A stretch of 11,093 bases of DNA from Capsulimonas sp. Lineage in GTDB: Bacteria; Armatimonadota; Armatimonadia; Armatimonadales; Capsulimonadaceae. The notes under the pieces were generated by a model. The model did not search any database. It was not told where the DNA came from and worked only from the letters and a program-made list of their open reading frames with translations. This document shows, in pieces, positions 7,832 through 11,093 of the stretch. The stretch is taken from positions 1 through 11,093 of the forward strand of contig JAOQAA010000265.1 in NCBI GenBank assembly GCA_025963815.1, written 5' to 3'. The stretch's first letter is position 1. Every line of letters begins with the position of its first letter. Position numbers and translations under genes: made by a program.

Positions 7832-8451
7832 TGGATGTTCTCCCATTCCTTCACCATCTCACTCCACTCCCGAGCCAACTGCTGACGCGCATGATAGAGC
7901 CGCGATTTGACCGTCCCCGTGGGGATGCCAAGCTTCTCGGCCGCTCCCGCCATATCCATTTCATCCTCATGGATCAGGGCCCAGACTTCTCGCTTCTCGT
8001 CGGAAAGCTGGCCGATCATCTGACGAAGGCGCCGGGCGCTTTCGGCGCTCTGCGCGGCCTCTTCCGGAGTTTCGGCGGCGTCCGCGATCCATTCGGCGGG
8101 CAGGTCGCGGCGGACCTCATCCGTCGCGGCCATCGGCGGCGCTTCAAGCGCCGTTTCACGCCGCCTTCGGACCGAGCGCAGATGGTTGAGAGCAAGGTTT
8201 GTCGCGGCTCGAAAAAGCCATTGCCGAACACCCCCGCGCCCGTCCCATTGGTCCGCCTTGGTCCACACTCGCAGGAGCAGTTCCTGAAGGAGATCCCCTG
8301 CGGCGTCCTCATCACGCACCGTGCGCAGCAGATGCCGGCGCAGGACGTCCTGATAGCGCTGGACCAGCAGCTCAAACGCCGCCTCATCCCGCTCCTGGAT
8401 CCGCTCCATCAATTTGTCATCATGGTTGTTGGTTATCGGGTTCATTGACAT
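7828..8451 (-). CDS. ECF-type (sigma70 family) RNA polymerase sigma factor
   Basis: A 207-residue promoter-specificity factor with only the sigma2 and sigma4 domains, typical of group 4 (ECF) sigmas. Sigma2 covers about 25-98 (AFELLVQRYQDVL..., DLLQELLLRVWTKADQW, GVRQWLFRAATNLALNHLRS). Sigma4 covers about 142-199 (LRQMIGQLSDEKREVWAL, then helix-turn-helix AAEKLGIPTGTVKSRLYHAR). The acidic linker about 101-135 is ordinary for the class. Its TGA stop overlaps the polymerase start as ATGA, so the two proteins are probably translationally coupled and made together. No anti-sigma gene follows; the RNA polymerase takes that place. The start is uncertain: ATG at 8451 and ATG at 8445 are both possible, and neither has a strong ribosome binding site. 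The open frame continues upstream but through the palindrome and the preceding gene. Confidence 0.9.
   Translation of the reverse strand: MSMNPITNNHDDKLMERIQERDEAAFELLVQRYQDVLRRHLLRTVRDEDAAGDLLQELLLRVWTKADQWDGRGGVRQWLFRAATNLALNHLRSVRRRRETALEAPPMAATDEVRRDLPAEWIADAAETPEEAAQSAESARRLRQMIGQLSDEKREVWALIHEDEMDMAGAAEKLGIPTGTVKSRLYHARQQLAREWSEMVKEWENIQ
7840..7844 (-). promoter_or_regulatory. Ribosome binding site GGGAG that sets the polymerase start
   Basis: GGGAG lies inside the last codons of the sigma gene, 8 nt before the ATG at 7831. That start shares its bases with the sigma TGA (ATGA). The spacing is optimal, whereas the ATG at 7846 has AAGGA almost touching it. This supports the 1041-residue form. 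Confidence 0.65.
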
Positions 8452-8508
8452 ACCAAGGACACCGGAGGGAGGGCGCGGGTTCAATGCGGGCGAAAGAAAA
8501 CGACAAAT

Positions 8509-8532
8509 GGCCCATCCAAATTTGGATGGGCC
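8509..8532. terminator. Perfect 24-bp palindrome upstream of the sigma gene (terminator and/or operator)
   Basis: GGCCCATCCAAA and its exact reverse complement abut at 8520/8521. On the minus strand this gives a 10-bp GC-rich stem with an AATT loop, followed by ATTTGTCGTTTTC, so it can work as a rho-independent terminator for the metabolic operon ending at 8592. It also lies 58 bp before the sigma start, in a position where a dimeric regulator could bind. Sequence alone does not separate the two roles. Confidence 0.6.
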
Positions 8533-8591
8533 GAAAATCAGGGAGAACTGGCAAAGATTGATCACGTTGGAGATGGATTCCTTCTTATCCA

Positions 8592-8942
8592 TCATTCCAT
8601 CAAAAGCATGCCGAGCGGCTTGAGGGGGCCAAGCGGGATGAGCTCGAAGGTCATCAGGCCGGCCACGCCTAAGGGAAGTTTTTCGAGCAGTTCGTGCGCC
8701 TCGACGGGAGTCGTCACGTTCAGGATGAAGACGACGCCATTCGACCCGGTCTGGAAGAACCACTGGTCGATTTTGCCGGCCAGATGGAGACGGACGGTCG
8801 CCGGCACTTCAAAGGGCATGATCTGCGCAATGGCTTCGGGCGTCGCCTTGGCGGTCAGGGAGCTAATCGCCAGAATTTTGGTCGTGGGAACGGCTTCCAG
8901 AGCTGCCATGTCAGGCGCGCTGGGATTTTGATTTTCGGACAT
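8592..8942 (-). CDS. Small muconolactone-isomerase-like / dimeric alpha-beta barrel protein
   Basis: A 116-residue protein. After a disordered N-terminus (about 1-25) it has the compact ferredoxin-like pattern of the dimeric alpha/beta-barrel superfamily: KILAISSLT strand, helix around ATPEAIAQIMPFEVPATVRL, strand DQWFFQTGSNGVVFILNV, helix TPVEAHELLEKLPL, then GLMTFELIPLGPLKPLGMLL. The HELLEKLPL...F.LIPL segment resembles muconolactone delta-isomerase and YciI-type proteins. The exact reaction is not known. The start at 8942 has AGGAG 8 nt upstream. The gene follows the dehydrogenase gene by 16 bp and is probably co-transcribed with it. It is the last gene before the palindrome. Confidence 0.8.
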   Translation of the reverse strand: MSENQNPSAPDMAALEAVPTTKILAISSLTAKATPEAIAQIMPFEVPATVRLHLAGKIDQWFFQTGSNGVVFILNVTTPVEAHELLEKLPLGVAGLMTFELIPLGPLKPLGMLLME

Positions 8943-8958
8943 GAGCTTTCTCCTGTGA

Positions 8959-9702
8959 TTAGCGTTGCGGCAGCCGGGCGGACATCTTGGCTTGAAACGC
9001 CTTGGGATCGGCCGTGAAGGCGGCGTAGGCGCCGCGTGACAGAGCCCCCGCGACGACTTCGTCGTTCTGATCCGCTTGGATCGCATCCAGGGAATCCGAA
9101 ACGACTTCCTCGGGCGTTAAGCGCGGCTCCGGCAATCGCGCGCCCATCGGCGTCTCCGTCTGAGCCGCGAGAACGCCGACAACCAGTGTCCCCTGCGCCG
9201 AAAGCTCAGCCCGGATGCTGCGTGTGAGAGAGAGGCCCGCCGCCTTGGACGCCGAATAGGTTGCGGCCATGGGAAGGCTCACCAGCGACACCATCGACAG
9301 CATATTCAGGACAGCGCCGCCGCCCGACGCCGCCAGGATCGGGCTAAAGGCGCGGGTCAGCGCCAGGGCGCCGAAGTAATTGACGTCCATCTCCCGGCGC
9401 GCACTGGAGAGATCGGGCGCCGAGATCGCGCCTTCGAACGCGGCGAAACCGGCGTTGTTGATGAGAAAGGTCACATCCGGCGCGGCGGCGACCGCCGCTT
9501 CGACTTGCGCCAGATCGGTCACATCGAGCGTGAGAGGGACCAGGCGCTCGTCCCCACCCGCCATCAGATCCGAGAGCGAAGCGGCGTCGCGCGCCGCGAT
9601 ATAAACTTTCGCGGCGCCACGTTTTAGCAGCTCGCTGACAAAGGCGCGCCCAATACCCCCAGGGGCGCCTGTCACGAGGGCGACAGAACCAGAGATATCC
9701 AT
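8959..9702 (-). CDS. Short-chain dehydrogenase/reductase (SDR), classical type
   Basis: A 247-residue NAD(P)-dependent oxidoreductase with a Rossmann fold, of normal length for classical SDRs. Visible motifs: cofactor-binding TGAPGGIG (11-18), Asp60 in the LDVTD adenine-contact segment, INNAG (81-85), Asn108 in VNYFG, and the catalytic Ser136/Tyr149/Lys153 set (LNMLSMVS...YSASK). The ARD segment after beta2 (37-39) carries an Arg, which may favour NADP. The substrate cannot be inferred. The start at 9702 has AGGAG about 11 nt upstream; a longer in-frame extension would overlap the preceding gene and has no family support. It lies between an alpha/beta hydrolase gene and the small isomerase-like gene in the same direction. 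Confidence 0.93.
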   Translation of the reverse strand: MDISGSVALVTGAPGGIGRAFVSELLKRGAAKVYIAARDAASLSDLMAGGDERLVPLTLDVTDLAQVEAAVAAAPDVTFLINNAGFAAFEGAISAPDLSSARREMDVNYFGALALTRAFSPILAASGGGAVLNMLSMVSLVSLPMAATYSASKAAGLSLTRSIRAELSAQGTLVVGVLAAQTETPMGARLPEPRLTPEEVVSDSLDAIQADQNDEVVAGALSRGAYAAFTADPKAFQAKMSARLPQR

Positions 9703-9758
9703 AGTAAAGCGTTCTCCTATAAATCGTGATTGCGGAACAGAATTAGAAGCGACCAGGA

Positions 9759-10628
9759 TTAGGAAAGCATCGCCTGTGCGACTTCGGCGGGCATATCCGA
9801 TTGCACCCAATGACCCGCCGGCAGCAGATAAAGCGTGGCGTGCTGGAAATGGGACGCCCGGTTCTTCCCCACATCCGCCGTGATATAGGGATCGAGTTCT
9901 CCCCAGATCACCTTGACCGGAAGATCGAGATTCTTTAACTCAGCCAGGCGCCGCGTATTTCGCGCCAGCTCCGCAAAGAAGTGCGAAGCAAGCTGCATGA
10001 ACGCCGGCCCAGAACTCGGCGGCTGAGTGAAATTGTCGGCAATAAGCTGCCCAATCGATGTTTCGAAGCGCTCCTTTTGATCCGGCGGCAATGGATCGGC
10101 GAACAGCGTTTTCTGCCAGCCGAGCAGCCAGCCAAACTGCGCGGGGCTCTGCGCGATGGCGGCGCTCAGCGCGCTCATACTATGGGTCGCGAACAATGTC
10201 ACCATTTCCGGCCAGACGATGGGAAATGCGTCGTCGTAACCCGAGTTCAGGATACACAGCGACTCGACGCGCTGTGGATGCGCCAGCGTAAAGTTGATCG
10301 CCGTCGGCCCCGATGAGTCGTGAGCGACGGGAACGATTGTTTCCAATCCCAGGACATCGATCACCGTTTCCAGATCGCCCAACTGCTGCCCGAAGTTATA
10401 AATCGCGCCGGGAAGTTTGTCGGAGGCGCCGAACCCTAGAAAATCAAACGTGACGACCCGCCGGCCGGCGGCGACAAGATGCGGGACAAGATCGTCGTAA
10501 ATGCGCAGATTATCGGGGAAGCCGTGCATGAGCACAAAGGCGGGTTCGGCGCCGGCGTAGTCGCGCGTGTAGATGCGTCCCTGTCCATGGGAAATGTAGT
10601 GTTCGGTAAAGAATGGTTTGCCGTCCAT
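9759..10628 (-). CDS. Alpha/beta hydrolase with Asp nucleophile (dehalogenase/epoxide-hydrolase type)
   Basis: A 289-residue soluble hydrolase. HGFPDN (35-40) forms the oxyanion region. DFLGFGASDK (62-71) is the usual strand-4 motif. The nucleophile elbow is VAHDSSG (101-107), with Asp104 at the nucleophile position of haloalkane dehalogenases and epoxide hydrolases. Asp246 (WGELDPY) and His273 (AGHW) complete the triad. A cap domain spans about 135-225. The Trp that normally follows the Asp in dehalogenases (HDWGG) is Ser here, so halide binding of the classical type is doubtful. The start at 10628 has GAGGAG 6 nt upstream. It follows the chloroperoxidase-like gene by 23 bp and precedes the SDR gene by 56 bp, suggesting one operon. 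Confidence 0.9.
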   Translation of the reverse strand: MDGKPFFTEHYISHGQGRIYTRDYAGAEPAFVLMHGFPDNLRIYDDLVPHLVAAGRRVVTFDFLGFGASDKLPGAIYNFGQQLGDLETVIDVLGLETIVPVAHDSSGPTAINFTLAHPQRVESLCILNSGYDDAFPIVWPEMVTLFATHSMSALSAAIAQSPAQFGWLLGWQKTLFADPLPPDQKERFETSIGQLIADNFTQPPSSGPAFMQLASHFFAELARNTRRLAELKNLDLPVKVIWGELDPYITADVGKNRASHFQHATLYLLPAGHWVQSDMPAEVAQAMLS

Positions 10629-10651
10629 GTCATACTCCTCGCTGAATTCCG

Positions 10652-11093
10652 TCAGGATTTGAGGAACGCCAGTAGATCGGCGTTGACTTCATTGGCCAGC
10701 GTTGTGCATAGCCCGTGCGGCGCGCCGGGGTAAACCTTGAGCTTGGCGCCCTTGACCATCTTGACCGTACGCAGCGACGCGATGTCGATGGGAACGATCT
10801 GGTCGGCGTCCCCCTGCAAAACAAGCGTTGGGATATCGAACTTCGCTAAGTCTCCTCGGAAGTCCGTTGCGGAGAACGCCTTGATGCAATCGTATTGGCC
10901 CTGGATCGACCCCATCATCCCCTGGAGCCAGAACGAGTCGCGGACGCCCTGTGAGACCTTTGCGTCCGGCTTGTTGTAGCCGTAGAACGGCATGCTGAAA
11001 TCCTTGTAGAACTGGGCGCGATCCCCCAGCACCGCAGCGCGAATACCGTCGAACACTTCGATAGGCGCTCCTTGAGGATTTGAGTCGGTCTTC
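10652..11093 (-). CDS. Cofactor-free chloroperoxidase/esterase-type alpha/beta hydrolase (N-terminus outside window)
   Basis: The C-terminal ~146 residues of an alpha/beta hydrolase closely resembling non-heme chloroperoxidase/arylesterase proteins of about 275 residues. Diagnostic stretches are PIEVFDGIRAAVLGDRAQFY near the start of the visible part, then VSQGVRDSFWLQ, YDCIKAFSATDF, and LVLQGDADQIVP with the triad Asp. VYPGAPHGL follows with the triad His, and the end is NADLLAFLKS. The Ser nucleophile (GxSxG) lies beyond the window edge and cannot be checked. Family members hydrolyse esters and show perhydrolase/haloperoxidase activity in vitro; the physiological substrate is usually unknown. 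It is the first visible gene of the metabolic operon. Confidence 0.92.
   Translation of the reverse strand, partial: KTDSNPQGAPIEVFDGIRAAVLGDRAQFYKDFSMPFYGYNKPDAKVSQGVRDSFWLQGMMGSIQGQYDCIKAFSATDFRGDLAKFDIPTLVLQGDADQIVPIDIASLRTVKMVKGAKLKVYPGAPHGLCTTLANEVNADLLAFLKS

Noticed and set aside
1028..7846. Several plus-strand open frames of 60-260 codons opposite the GH116 and polymerase genes
   Set aside because: They are Arg/Pro-rich antisense shadows of GC-rich genes, with no recognisable domains and no convincing ribosome sites.
4706..8451. Prophage or plasmid island carrying the polymerase
   Set aside because: No integrase, structural, replication or conjugation gene, attachment repeat or clear base-composition shift is visible; neighbours on both sides are metabolic. 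Transfer in the past remains possible but is not shown here.
8452..8591. ECF-type autoregulated promoter for the sigma gene
   Set aside because: A TGAACC-spacer-GGTGTCC pair is present near 8452-8484, but it lies almost on the start codon and the match is too loose to call.
8452..8763. N-terminal extension of the sigma factor to about 311 residues
   Set aside because: The extension overlaps the 3' part of the isomerase-like gene, translates through the palindrome, has no family similarity, and would make the protein much longer than typical ECF sigmas.
1..11093. tRNA, rRNA, riboswitch or CRISPR elements
   Set aside because: I found no cloverleaf-like gene, rRNA segment, recognisable aptamer or regularly spaced direct repeats; intergenic space is small and mostly explained by the hairpins listed.

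Overview
The window is GC-rich, densely coded chromosomal DNA from a free-living, saccharolytic bacterium. A large exported glycosidase with carbohydrate-binding modules beside an AraC-type regulator fits a soil or plant-associated polymer degrader. Armatimonadota (Capsulimonas-like) is my tentative guess from overall style; the sequence does not prove it. No rRNA, tRNA, CRISPR array, integrase, transposase or phage structural gene is visible. Every gene I accept lies on the minus strand, so transcription runs from high to low coordinates.

Layout in transcription order. (1) 11093-8592: four small metabolic genes: the C-terminal part of a chloroperoxidase/esterase-type alpha/beta hydrolase, an Asp-nucleophile alpha/beta hydrolase of the dehalogenase/epoxide-hydrolase type, a classical short-chain dehydrogenase, and a small muconolactone-isomerase-like protein. 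Gaps are 16-56 bp and ribosome binding sites are good, so this is probably one operon. (2) 8591-8452: a short gap with a perfect 24-bp palindrome that looks like a terminator and/or operator. (3) 8451-4706: a two-gene unit. An ECF-type sigma factor is joined by an ATGA stop/start overlap to a 1041-residue single-chain RNA polymerase. The polymerase carries recognisable RpoB catalytic motifs in its first half and RpoC motifs, including NVDFDGD, in its second half. (4) 4705-4487: a hairpin terminator, then a candidate promoter with an inverted-repeat operator. (5) 4486-1028: a secreted GH116 glycosidase with two discoidin-type modules. (6) 1027-860: a long hairpin-forming inverted repeat. (7) 859-1: an AraC-family regulator running off the window.

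The highlight is the sigma-RNA polymerase pair. The polymerase is far smaller than cellular beta plus beta' (roughly 2,700 residues in E. coli). It has the catalytic Asp triad and many core signatures in the correct collinear order. It lacks the zinc-binding domain, the NRAPTLHR motif and any visible trigger loop, and one of the two near-invariant beta lysines is Arg. Single-chain two-barrel polymerases are known mainly from phages and plasmids (for example YonO of Bacillus phage SPbeta). Here the gene sits among ordinary metabolic genes, coupled to its own sigma factor where an anti-sigma gene would normally be. I infer a dedicated second transcription apparatus whose promoter set is unknown. 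The GH116 enzyme and the AraC regulator probably form a separate sugar-utilisation module.
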